This document shows, piece after piece, positions 55,072-63,699 of a DNA stretch of 64,000 nt. A model generated the notes under the pieces. The model did not search any database, was not told where the DNA came from, and worked only from the letters and a program-made list of their open reading frames with translations. Location of the stretch: NCBI RefSeq assembly GCF_025465945.1, contig NZ_JANLNW010000084.1:62001-126000 (forward strand), read 5' to 3'. Position 1 is the stretch's first letter; each line of letters opens with the position of its first letter. The translations under genes and the position numbers were made by a program. This stretch comes from Pseudomonas sp. 6D_7.1_Bac1. GTDB taxonomy: Bacteria > Pseudomonadota > Gammaproteobacteria > Pseudomonadales > Pseudomonadaceae.

Positions 55072-55154
55072 GTGGCCGGTGTAAACCCACCAACGTTCCC
55101 GCGCCAAGACTTGGCCGTATATGAAAACGCCCCGATGTGTCGGGGCGTTTTTGT
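55072..55154 (+). repeat. 83-bp direct repeat, right copy (displaced gap 3' end)
   Basis: It begins 3 bp after the beta-lactamase stop. It still contains the equivalent of the last gap codons (GGCCGGTGTAAACCCACC) and the terminator, but there is no gap gene in front. It now acts as the terminator of the beta-lactamase gene. Confidence 0.9.
55123..55154 (+). terminator. Intrinsic terminator after the beta-lactamase gene
   Basis: ACGCCCCGA/TCGGGGCGT stem with TGTG loop, then TTTTTGT. It is the copied gap terminator. Confidence 0.9.
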
Positions 55155-55830
55155 GTGTGCTGAATCGCCACCATGGGGAAGTTAGAAATGATCTATTAAG
55201 TGAGAGGAATTTATACATCATCTTCTATGTCCGTTTGTCGTGATGTATTTATATCGTTTTAATCTTGTCGCGTGCAGGGTAAGAACGCAGTAAAGAGCGA
55301 CACGTCGCGGATGTAAAAATTCAAAAATAAAAAAACCTTCAAGAAAAATAAGTAGTTGCAAGGCGAGGTGGCTCGTTGCTTGTTTGTATGGATCCAATAC
55401 CTGTGGCGACTAATAATTGACGTCATTTTATTGAATGGCTCGGTGCTTGACAGCGATTAGGGCTGAATTTAGTTTCTCTCCTGACAGCACTGGCTCCAGT
55501 CGAGGCTGGGTAACAGCAAATTGCCTGCACTGTCAGGCGACTATTCACGGTGATAACCATAACTTTGGCAGCGTTGTTTCTAAGCGTAATAGCGTTTCAA
55601 AGAACGTCATGATGGCAACTAACATTCCAAAAAGACAGGGATCAAATTCCTGCTCACATCACAATAAATCTAAATAAACCGTGCTGGCTTTATTGCTGTC
55701 CGGGGAGTTGATGATCCGCTTTTTATGATCCTGCTTAATGTGTTTCGCGGTTGCGTTCTGATATGACATGACGGCTGCGCAGTACTGGCATATGGCCGTG
55801 TGACTTCATGGTCTATTGGGAGAATTAAAC
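55155..55830. other. 676-bp AT-rich intergenic region before the GT2 operon
   Basis: The region is clearly AT-richer than its neighbours, with A-runs around 55320-55350. It should carry the promoter of the HlyD-GT2 operon. Small frames (for example 55435-55677) lack ribosome sites and recognisable products. I found no operator that I can name. Confidence 0.5.
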
Positions 55831-57042
55831 ATGGCAGAAGAACGCTCAAGATTTTTTTCATGGTCCCTGTTACCACGCCTGGTGGGCTTGGGTGTCCTGG
55901 GATTTATCGTCTGGCTGTTGCTGTCGACGTTGTTGATGCCGCTGGTGTCGACCTCGGCGACACGGGCAATTTTGAATGCGCCGGTCATTCTGCTGACGAC
56001 ACCGATCGATGGTGTGGTGAGTTCGCTCGAGGTTAAACCGGGCTCGACTTTCGCTCAGGGCCAGAAGGTTGCGGTGGTTGAAAACCCACGGGCTAATCAG
56101 GAGACGTTGCTGACCCTGCAAACCCGGCGTTTGACCCTGGAGCAGGAGCTATCATCATCGGCCAGCCAGGCCGAACACGACCAGCAGTATTACGACGAGC
56201 TGGAGAAGACCAGTCAGCGCTATCAATCGGCGTTTCATACCCGTCAGCTCTATGCACAGCGTGCGCTGAAGGCCGAGAGCAGTGCCGCCAGCGCCCGCTT
56301 GACGGACGCGCAGGAAACCGTCGACCGCAACCTTGAGTTGTTCGTTCAAGGGGCGGTCAGTGGTGCGGTGGTCGCCTCCTCAAAAGCCCAGTTGGCCTCG
56401 TTGCAGGGCGCGGCGGAGTCCGTCCGTTCGCAGCTGCAAATCAATGACGGCGACGTCAATGCCGCCAATAAGCAGGTCTACCTTGACCCCGATCAGTTGC
56501 GCATGTTCAACCTCAACGCACAGCTGACCACCCTGAAACTGAGCCTGGAGAATCAGGCCCGTAACCGCGAGACCTATCAGCGCGAACTCGACAACCTCAA
56601 TCACTTGATCGAAACGGAACAAAATCGGGTCAAGATGATGGCCGGCTATGAGGTCGTGGCCTATTCGTCTGGCACGGTTCAAGAGCTGTTGGCGCCTCAA
56701 GGGACGGTGGTGCAAGCCGGGTCGACCTTGCTGCGCGCCACCAACTGCAAAGAAAGCTATGTGGTCGCGGTGTTTCCCGAGCGCATGGCCAGCAAGATTG
56801 ATCGCGACAGTGTCCTGACGGTGAGAATCCGTGGCCTGGACGAACCGCTCAAGGTCAATGTCGTGCAGTTGCTGTCCAGTTCCTCGGATATTCGTCCCAA
56901 TAGCTACAGCGTTCCTTTCCCCTATGCCGAGCAGAACTCGGTGTACGTGGTTGGCACTTTTTCAGCTGATCTCACTGACAGCCAGCGAGCCTTGACCTGC
57001 AATCCAGGGCTGTGGGCCAGCGCCGAGGTCTCCCATTCATGA
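55831..57042 (+). CDS. HlyD-type membrane fusion protein
   Basis: The ATG at 55831 with GGGAG upstream gives 403 residues. One membrane helix (about 12-37) is followed by a lipoyl/barrel-sandwich half (VILLTTPIDGVVSSLEVKPG, near residue 57), a long periplasmic coiled coil (about 90-275), the second lipoyl half (VVAYSSGTVQELLAPQGTVV) and a beta-barrel domain. This is the adaptor layout of type I secretion and efflux systems. Its partners are a PilZ-type GT2 synthase and a TolC-like protein, not an ABC or RND pump. It overlaps the next gene within ATGA. Confidence 0.88.
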   Translation: MAEERSRFFSWSLLPRLVGLGVLGFIVWLLLSTLLMPLVSTSATRAILNAPVILLTTPIDGVVSSLEVKPGSTFAQGQKVAVVENPRANQETLLTLQTRRLTLEQELSSSASQAEHDQQYYDELEKTSQRYQSAFHTRQLYAQRALKAESSAASARLTDAQETVDRNLELFVQGAVSGAVVASSKAQLASLQGAAESVRSQLQINDGDVNAANKQVYLDPDQLRMFNLNAQLTTLKLSLENQARNRETYQRELDNLNHLIETEQNRVKMMAGYEVVAYSSGTVQELLAPQGTVVQAGSTLLRATNCKESYVVAVFPERMASKIDRDSVLTVRIRGLDEPLKVNVVQLLSSSSDIRPNSYSVPFPYAEQNSVYVVGTFSADLTDSQRALTCNPGLWASAEVSHS

Positions 57043-58304
57043 GGCCCTGCAACGTTACGCGATGGCCGTGGCTGCTGGGGTTTAGCGCGTTGACGGCGAT
57101 GAGCAGCGCGGGGGCTGCACGGGTGACGCAAGCCAGGCCGCAACTGGCGGCGATGACCTGTGCTGCGCTGGATCAGGCGGTGCAATCGCAAGCGGCAGGG
57201 CCGGTGCTGCTGGCCAGCTACCCGTCTCTGGACGGTCAGCCGGCGCCGATCCTGGCATTGCGTGGGGTAGCGTTCACCTACGACAACGCCTTGGCCAGCA
57301 TCGCCTTGTTTGCCTGCGGCAAAGCCGAGTCGGCACGGCGGATTGCCGATGCGCTGGCCTTCGCCACGACCCATGACCCGGAATATCAGGATGGACGCTT
57401 GCGTAACGCCTACGCGGCGGGCCCGGTGGGCGCGTCGTCGATGCGCCTGCCGGGTTATTGGAGTCTCGAACGCAATGCCTGGAATCAGGATGCCTATCAG
57501 GTCAGTAGTGCCACCGGTAATCAGGCCTGGGCGGCGTTGGCGTTATTGGAGGCCTCGCGCCAGAGCGGTAATTCCTCTTACCTGGAGGCCGCTCGCAGGG
57601 TGCTGCAGTGGTCCGGGAAAAACACCTACGACGGGCAAGCACCGGCGGGCTTCAGCGGCGGCTACTACGGGTACTTCCCAAAACAGATCCAGCAGAACTG
57701 GAAGTCCACCGAGCACAACGTCGACCTCGCGGCGGCGTGGTCGGCGCTCAACGCGGTGGCGCCTGACCCGGGCTCGGCACGCCAGGCACAGATTGCCCGA
57801 CAGTTCGTGTCGAGTCAGTGGGACGTGGGGGAAGGGCGCTTTTTGATCGGTACCGGGGCGGATGGTCGAACCTCGGACCGCCAGCGTTCTGGGCTGGATG
57901 CACAGATCTGGCCGTTGATCGCCCTGAGTGATCCTCCTGCGGACTGGCGGCGCGTCTTTGCGTTTATCGATCAGGCGCACCGCGCCGGTGCCGGGTACGG
58001 CTTCAACCGTGACCCGGACGGCTTATGGACCGAGGGCACCGCGCAAGCCGCCGCTGTGGCGAGCTTGAGCGGTCTGAAAGAAAAGGCCCAGCCCCTGTGG
58101 AGTGTGCTGTTGGCCCAACAGGCCGGCAATGGATGGCTGTTTGCAACACCTGCACCACGTATCAGTACCGGGTTGGCCATAGGCCCGGACTCTACAACCA
58201 ACGACTTTTTCTATTACCACCTGCCACACCTGGGCGCTACAGCATGGGCGGCGATTGCTGCCACCGGCATCAACCCCTTTACCGGTTTTCAAGAGGCTGA
58301 CTGA
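57039..58304 (+). CDS. Periplasmic alpha/alpha-barrel-like protein, possible glycan hydrolase
   Basis: The ATG at 57039 gives 421 residues with a signal peptide cut near SAGAA (about residue 27). The body consists of repeated helical hairpins rich in aromatic residues (SYPSLDGQPAP, YDNALASIALFACG, NQAWAALALLEASR, STEHNVDLAAAWSALN, GLDAQIWPLIAL), typical of six-hairpin (alpha/alpha)6 glycosidase folds. E105-like acidic residues that would be catalytic cannot be assigned with confidence. By analogy with BcsZ in cellulose operons it may trim or edit the polymer made by the next gene's product. This function is inferred from fold-like pattern and context only. Confidence 0.6.
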   Translation: MRPCNVTRWPWLLGFSALTAMSSAGAARVTQARPQLAAMTCAALDQAVQSQAAGPVLLASYPSLDGQPAPILALRGVAFTYDNALASIALFACGKAESARRIADALAFATTHDPEYQDGRLRNAYAAGPVGASSMRLPGYWSLERNAWNQDAYQVSSATGNQAWAALALLEASRQSGNSSYLEAARRVLQWSGKNTYDGQAPAGFSGGYYGYFPKQIQQNWKSTEHNVDLAAAWSALNAVAPDPGSARQAQIARQFVSSQWDVGEGRFLIGTGADGRTSDRQRSGLDAQIWPLIALSDPPADWRRVFAFIDQAHRAGAGYGFNRDPDGLWTEGTAQAAAVASLSGLKEKAQPLWSVLLAQQAGNGWLFATPAPRISTGLAIGPDSTTNDFFYYHLPHLGATAWAAIAATGINPFTGFQEAD

Positions 58305-58305
58305 C

Positions 58306-60456
58306 ATGCCCGTACTGGACTCGCTGCAACTTGTGCAAATCAATTTCTGGACGGTGGTCGCGGTGATTCTGTTCACCTGTCTGACCCACCGTGATCAATG
58401 GGCGGCGCGTGCCGGCTTCGGGGCCATGACCGCGCTATTACTGCTCAACTACGCCGCCTGGCGGATTCGCGACACCTTGCCTGACGGTCACTCAGGGTTT
58501 GCCACGGTCTGGGCTTACCTGTTCCTGTTCTTTGAAATGCTGGCAATCGGCTACACGCTGTTTTCGATCATCGTCATGCTCTGCCGCTCGGATCACCAGG
58601 CCAGCGCCGATGCTGGAGAGCAACGCTTGCGTGCCCAGGGCGCCTCGGTGCCGGCGGTGGATGTGTTTATCGCCACCTATAACGAAGGCCTCGATATCCT
58701 GGAAAAAACCATCATCGCCGCCCAGGCTATCGACTACCCCAACCTCACTATCTGGGTGCTCGACGACACCCGCCGCGACTGGTTGCGCGACTACTGCGCC
58801 GAGGTCGGCGTGCAATACACCCGACGTCCCGACAACTCCCACGCCAAGGCTGGCAACCTGAACAATGGTCTGCGTCAATCTGCACTCAGCAGTAATGCGC
58901 CGTACATCCTGGTGCTCGATGCCGATTTCGCACCGCAGCAGCCAATCCTGCTGCGTACCCTGGGGTTGTTCGACGATCCCAAGGTCGGCCTGGTGCAGAC
59001 GCCGCAGTTCTACTACAACCCCGATCCGATTCAGCACAACCTCGGTACATCCGCCTGCTGGGTCGATGAGCAGCGGGTGTTCTTCGACGTTTATCAGCCG
59101 GCCAAGGATGGTTGGGATACAGCGTTTTGCGTGGGCACCTCGTTTGTCGTGCGACGTGACTTGATCAACGAGATCGGCGGCTTTCCCACTGGCTCGGTTT
59201 GCGAAGACATCTACACCACCTGTCGTCTGCAGCAAAAAGGCTATGTCACCCGCTGGTTGAATGAGCGCCTGTCGATCGGTTTGTCCGCCGAGGGGTTGAC
59301 CGAGTACATCAATCAGCGTGGACGCTGGTGCCTGGGGACGATCCAGGTCGCTCTGCTCAAAGAAGGTCCGTTACGCGGCCGTGGCTACACACTCAATCAC
59401 CGGCTGCACTTCGTGCATGGCTTGATGCACTGGTTCTCCAAGCCGTTCATCTTGATGATGTTGGTCTCGCCGGTGCTGTATTGGTATTTCGGTATCGCCG
59501 GATTCTATGCCCATCCGGCGGATTTCCTGGCCTTCGGCATGCCGGCGTTGATTGCTTTCTGGGGCTATGGGACCTGGGTCACTGACCGGCGTACGCTGCC
59601 GATTTTTACCGAGGTCACGCAAATCGTCGCCTCGCTGGCGGTGACGGCCACCATCGCCAGCGCCATGGTCCGGCCATTCGGGCGGCCCTTCAAAGTCACG
59701 GCAAAGGGATTGGATCGTTCGCGCACGACGGTCCACTGGACGTTGTTCGGGTTCTTCTTGGCGTTGACCCTGTTCTCGCAGCTGGGGGCTTACATCGCTA
59801 TCAGTAGTGCTGCCGCGTTCGACGGCAACATGCTGTTCAACCTGTGCTGGACGGCGGTCGCGCTGATTTACAACCTGGCGACCCTGGTGGCCTGTGTTGA
59901 CCGGCCACGCTTGCACGGGGAAGAGCGTTTTCCTTTCGACAAACCCAGCGGATTGCGCTTCGGCGGCAAAACCCTGGCAGGCCGATTAGTGGACATTTCG
60001 CTGAGTGGCGCCTCCCTGTCCTGCACCTTTGCGTCATTGATCAAGCCCGGGCTGCGTGGTGAGGTGTGGATCAACAAAATCGGCTGGTTGGGTGTTGAGG
60101 TCATGCGTCATCACGGCGAGGACCGCTTAGGGTTGAAGTTTATTGACCTGGACGAAGCGCTTCGGCGCCGGCTGATCGCGCGGCTGTTCAGTGATGCGTC
60201 GGTCAACGTGGTCAGCAAGGCTGAACCAGGCTTGGCTTTCGGCACCTTGTTGCGGCGTTCGTTGCTCGGCGAGAAGCGCACAGCGCGGCGTTTGCGGCGG
60301 CCGGCCAAGGTGCCGTCCTACAGCGCATTGCCTGGATTGCGTCCGATCAGCATTCGTTCGCGCCAGCAGCCACTGCCACAAATCAGCACCACCCACTCAG
60401 GTCTGTGGGCTTTCCTTCTCTCTCCGTTACGAGCCTTGCTCGGCCAACGCTTGTAG
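58306..60456 (+). CDS. Cellulose-synthase-like GT2 glycosyltransferase with PilZ domain
   Basis: The ATG at 58306 gives 716 residues. Membrane helices occupy about 12-95, 375-470 and 485-530, flanking a cytoplasmic GT2 domain. Processive-synthase motifs are in order: LDDTRRD (152-158), LDADF (204-208), a CED variant of the TED motif near 299, and QRGRW near 338. A PilZ domain follows, with RPRLHGEER near 534-545 and DISLSGASL near 563-571, so c-di-GMP probably activates it. The family makes beta-linked glucans and related polymers. No bcsB or bcsC gene is present; adaptor and outer-membrane genes surround it instead. The product sugar is unknown. Confidence 0.9.
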   Translation: MPVLDSLQLVQINFWTVVAVILFTCLTHRDQWAARAGFGAMTALLLLNYAAWRIRDTLPDGHSGFATVWAYLFLFFEMLAIGYTLFSIIVMLCRSDHQASADAGEQRLRAQGASVPAVDVFIATYNEGLDILEKTIIAAQAIDYPNLTIWVLDDTRRDWLRDYCAEVGVQYTRRPDNSHAKAGNLNNGLRQSALSSNAPYILVLDADFAPQQPILLRTLGLFDDPKVGLVQTPQFYYNPDPIQHNLGTSACWVDEQRVFFDVYQPAKDGWDTAFCVGTSFVVRRDLINEIGGFPTGSVCEDIYTTCRLQQKGYVTRWLNERLSIGLSAEGLTEYINQRGRWCLGTIQVALLKEGPLRGRGYTLNHRLHFVHGLMHWFSKPFILMMLVSPVLYWYFGIAGFYAHPADFLAFGMPALIAFWGYGTWVTDRRTLPIFTEVTQIVASLAVTATIASAMVRPFGRPFKVTAKGLDRSRTTVHWTLFGFFLALTLFSQLGAYIAISSAAAFDGNMLFNLCWTAVALIYNLATLVACVDRPRLHGEERFPFDKPSGLRFGGKTLAGRLVDISLSGASLSCTFASLIKPGLRGEVWINKIGWLGVEVMRHHGEDRLGLKFIDLDEALRRRLIARLFSDASVNVVSKAEPGLAFGTLLRRSLLGEKRTARRLRRPAKVPSYSALPGLRPISIRSRQQPLPQISTTHSGLWAFLLSPLRALLGQRL

Positions 60457-60465
60457 GTGCGCCTC

Positions 60466-61905
60466 ATGAACAGTCGCTTACCCACCTCATGTTTGATGTC
60501 GCTGGTACTGCTCGGTGGTTGTTCTCTGGAACCCAAATACGAGAAACCGGAGGCGCCGATCGATCAGCAATGGCCGGCCAGTTCGGCCAGCGACTGTTGC
60601 AGCGCCAAACAGACGTTCGACAAGGACTGGCGTGGTTTCGTGGTCGATGACCGACTGCGTCAGTTGATCGAACTGGCGTTGAAGAACAATCGAAGCCTGC
60701 GCCAGTTCGCGGCCAGCGTCGAGGAGGCGCGGGCGGGGTACGCCAGTGCCGAGTCCGGGCTGTTTCCTTCGATTGGCCTCAATACCTACGCCGGCCGCAG
60801 CAAGTTGCCGCCACTGGTGAGGACGCCGGGAGGCGGCGACAGCTCCGGCAGCATCGCCAACACCTTTCAGGCCTCGGGTGGCTTCACGTCCTACGAGTTG
60901 GACCTGTTCGGTCGTATCCGCAGTCAGCGAAATGCCGCAGGCGCGCGCTTCGAGGCGTCCGAGGCGGACTATCAGACGGCTCGTCTGGCGTTGATCGGTG
61001 AAGTGGCCAGCACCTGGTTGAGCCTCAAGGCCAATCAGAATCTGCTCGACCTCGCACAGAACACCTATCAATCCCAGGATCGTTACGGGCAGCTGTTGCG
61101 CAAGAGTTACAACCTGGGCTCCAGTGCGCGAATCGATGTTCATCAGGCGGATGCGCAGACCAACACGGCGGCGGTGCAGGTCAACACGTACCGCATGCAG
61201 GTGGCGCAGAACATGAATGCGCTGCGGGTGCTGGTCGGGCAGCCGGTGCCCGTTGGGCTCTTGCCTACAGGTGTGCTGGGTGAAAAGTTGGCGACCGTCG
61301 ATGTACCGGCCGGGTTGCCATCGTCGCTGATTGAACGGCGCCCGGACATCATGGCCGCCGAAGCCTTGTTGCGCGCCGCCAACGCGGACATCGGTGCCGC
61401 CCGCAGTGCTTATTTCCCGACCTTTTCGCTGACCTCGGCGCTGGGCAGCCTGAGCGGCGATTTTTCGCGATTGTTGAGTGCTCCCGCCGAGTTCTGGTCG
61501 GTGGCCCTGGCGGGCTCGTTGACCCTGGTGGACGGCGGCGCGCGACAGGCGCAAGTGGACGCCAGTCATGCACGGTTCGACGGGCGTACGGCGGCATATG
61601 AAGCCACGGTGCAGAATGCTTTCCGCGAAACCGCCGATGCCCTCAACGCCCGCCAGGAAATGCTCACCCAGGTCGAATCTCAGAAGCGTCTGGTGGGGGA
61701 TTATCAAGAAGCCTACCGGCAATCCCGATTGCGCTTCGAGGCGGGGCTGGACAGCTATTTTTCGACGATGGATGCGCAGCGTTCGTTGTTCGACGCACAA
61801 CAGAAGTGGGTGCAGATGGAACTGGCGCGGGAGATCAATCAGGTGGACTTGTACAAGGCGCTGGGCGGGGGGTGGAGTCAGTCGCTGAAGGTTGCGAATC
61901 GATGA
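60466..61905 (+). CDS. TolC/NodT-family outer-membrane efflux lipoprotein
   Basis: The ATG at 60466 (AGGTG upstream) gives 479 residues; a GTG three codons earlier is possible. The lipobox is LLGGC at about residue 18. The body has two outer-membrane-efflux repeats with long helices and the motifs SLRQFAASVEEARAGYASAE, FTSYELDLFGRIRS and LIERRPDIMAAEALLRAAN, typical of the NodT/OprM group. As a trimer it would span the outer membrane and the periplasm and dock to the HlyD-type adaptor. It ends the four-gene operon. Confidence 0.9.
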   Translation: MNSRLPTSCLMSLVLLGGCSLEPKYEKPEAPIDQQWPASSASDCCSAKQTFDKDWRGFVVDDRLRQLIELALKNNRSLRQFAASVEEARAGYASAESGLFPSIGLNTYAGRSKLPPLVRTPGGGDSSGSIANTFQASGGFTSYELDLFGRIRSQRNAAGARFEASEADYQTARLALIGEVASTWLSLKANQNLLDLAQNTYQSQDRYGQLLRKSYNLGSSARIDVHQADAQTNTAAVQVNTYRMQVAQNMNALRVLVGQPVPVGLLPTGVLGEKLATVDVPAGLPSSLIERRPDIMAAEALLRAANADIGAARSAYFPTFSLTSALGSLSGDFSRLLSAPAEFWSVALAGSLTLVDGGARQAQVDASHARFDGRTAAYEATVQNAFRETADALNARQEMLTQVESQKRLVGDYQEAYRQSRLRFEAGLDSYFSTMDAQRSLFDAQQKWVQMELAREINQVDLYKALGGGWSQSLKVANR

Positions 61906-61927
61906 TTTGTGGTGTTTTTGCTGGCCT

Positions 61928-62020
61928 CTTCGCGAGCAGGCTCGCTCCCACAGGTTTAGCGGCGTTCACACAATCGTGAACACGCCGCAACGCCAATGTG
62001 GGAGCGAGCCTGCTCGCGAT
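61928..62020. repeat. REP pair (REPIN) no. 3
   Basis: Two inverted REP palindromes flank a second near-perfect hairpin (GCGGCGT...ACGCCGC) in the gap between two convergent genes. It marks the right edge of the accessory block. Confidence 0.9.
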
Positions 62021-62025
62021 GCGAT

Positions 62026-63327
62026 CTAGCGCGCGCCGCCGACTACAGCAGCCTGCGCCGTACGCAGTGCATGCTTGTTGCCACGGAACAGCACCAGCGT
62101 TGCAACCAGGCCAAGCACTGCCGCGCCGCTCAACCAGATGCCCGGTGCAGCCTTGTTGTCCAGCACGTAGATCAGGTAGGTACAGGCCGCCGGGGTGAAG
62201 CCGCCGAAGGTTGCAGTCGCCAGGCTGTAGGCCAGGGAGAAGCCGGTGGTGCGGACTTCAATCGGCATGATCTCGGTCAGGGCCACCACCATGGCGCCGT
62301 TGTACGAGCCATAGAGGAACGACAGCCACAACTCGACGATCAGCAGGTGGCTGAAGCTCGGGTTGGCTACCAGCCAGGACAGCGCCGGGTAAGCCGTCAG
62401 GATCGCCAGAATGGTCGCCGCCAGCAGTAGCGGTTTACGACCGATCTTATCGGACAGCGCACCCATCACCGGCAACCAGAAGAAGTTCGACAGGCCGATG
62501 CACACAGTCACCAGCAATGCGTCGAAGTCCGACATATGCAGTTCGGCTTTGCCGAAGGTCGGGGTGTAGGCGGTGATCAGGTAGAACGACACGGTGGTCA
62601 TGACCACCAGCGCCATACCGGCCAGCACGATGCCGAAGTTCTGACCAATCGAACGGACGATTTCCTGCAGGGAAGGGCGATGTTTACGCGCCTGGAACTC
62701 AGGGGTTTCTTCCAGTGAACGACGAATCACGAAAATCGCCGGGACGATCATGCAGCCGACCAGGAACGGTACGCGCCAGCCCCAATCACCCATTTGCTCC
62801 GGGCTCAGCCAGTGGTTGAGGCCCACACCCAGCAAACCGGCAAACACCACGGCGGCTTGTTGGCTGGCGGACTGCCAGCTGACGAAAAAGCCCTTACGGC
62901 CAGGCGTCGAGATTTCTGCCAGGTAAACCGACACACCACCCAGTTCCACGCCGGCCGAGAAGCCTTGCAGCAAGCGGCCGAACAGCACCAGCAACGGGGC
63001 CACGACGCCAAGCGTGGCGTAACCCGGCACGCAGGCAATCAATACGGTGCCGGCAGCCATCAGCGCGAGCGTGATGATCAGCCCTTTGCGACGACCGTGA
63101 CGGTCGATGTAGGCGCCGAGAAAGATTGCACCCAGTGGGCGCATCAGGAAGCCGGCGCCGAAGGTCGCCAGTGCCAACATAAGGGAAGCAAAAGCACTGT
63201 CGGCGGGAAAGAAGGTTTTGGCGATGGCCGTGGCGTAAAAGCCGTAGACCATAAAGTCGAACATTTCGAGAAAGTTACCGCTGACAACGCGAAAAATCGC
63301 TTTGCCTTTGCCCGTATTCGAGGACAT
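62026..63327 (-). CDS. MHS-family MFS symporter, citrate/tricarballylate type
   Basis: This 433-residue inner-membrane protein has twelve predicted helices. The MFS loop motif is IDRHGRRKGL near residue 75 and repeated as DKIGRKPLL in the second half. SGNFLEMFDFMVYGFYAT at the N terminus, FSAGVELGGVSVYLAEI and MVVALTEIMP are typical of citrate/H+ and tricarballylate (CitA/TcuC) symporters. Substrate is therefore probably a tricarboxylate. No catabolic partner is adjacent. The gene is oriented away from apbE. Confidence 0.88.
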   Translation of the reverse strand: MSSNTGKGKAIFRVVSGNFLEMFDFMVYGFYATAIAKTFFPADSAFASLMLALATFGAGFLMRPLGAIFLGAYIDRHGRRKGLIITLALMAAGTVLIACVPGYATLGVVAPLLVLFGRLLQGFSAGVELGGVSVYLAEISTPGRKGFFVSWQSASQQAAVVFAGLLGVGLNHWLSPEQMGDWGWRVPFLVGCMIVPAIFVIRRSLEETPEFQARKHRPSLQEIVRSIGQNFGIVLAGMALVVMTTVSFYLITAYTPTFGKAELHMSDFDALLVTVCIGLSNFFWLPVMGALSDKIGRKPLLLAATILAILTAYPALSWLVANPSFSHLLIVELWLSFLYGSYNGAMVVALTEIMPIEVRTTGFSLAYSLATATFGGFTPAACTYLIYVLDNKAAPGIWLSGAAVLGLVATLVLFRGNKHALRTAQAAVVGGAR

Positions 63328-63699
63328 GTGGACGTACTCACTTTGGCTGTCTTGTTAGAAATCCCTGGTCCTGAAACATCCCCACTGCCGGGTGGCGGTC
63401 AGTGCCGGTGCTGCGAACAGTTTTGTAACGATATGTGTAACAACAAGGGTAGGCAACCAATAGTTAGCGTGCTGCTTAAACGTTATAGCCATTAGGCGGC
63501 GTGATTCACGGACTTGAACGAATTAAAACGATGAGGCGGGCAACGCCGATCATGTGGGAGCGAGCTTGCTCGCGAAGGGGGCGCTGCGGTTTATCAGGTA
63601 AACCGCGTTATCGTTCTTCGCGAGCAAGCCCGCTCCTACACTTCTATCGCATAATGGCCAGTCTTGGCGTTCTGTCAGGGGCATTGGGGGAGCGTGAAT
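63328..63699. other. Intergenic region between the symporter and apbE genes
   Basis: About 370 bp hold divergent promoters for the two genes and one REP pair. Reading frames across it have no ribosome site and run antisense to the REP hairpins. I see no other gene. Confidence 0.5.
63553..63640. repeat. REP pair (REPIN) no. 4
   Basis: TGTGGGAGCGAGCTTGCTCG at 63553 and its inverted, slightly diverged partner at 63616-63640 are separated by about 40 bp. Confidence 0.88.

Noticed and set aside
55435..55677. 80-codon rightward frame before the HlyD-type gene
   Set aside because: No ribosome site and no recognisable sequence; lies in AT-rich promoter DNA.
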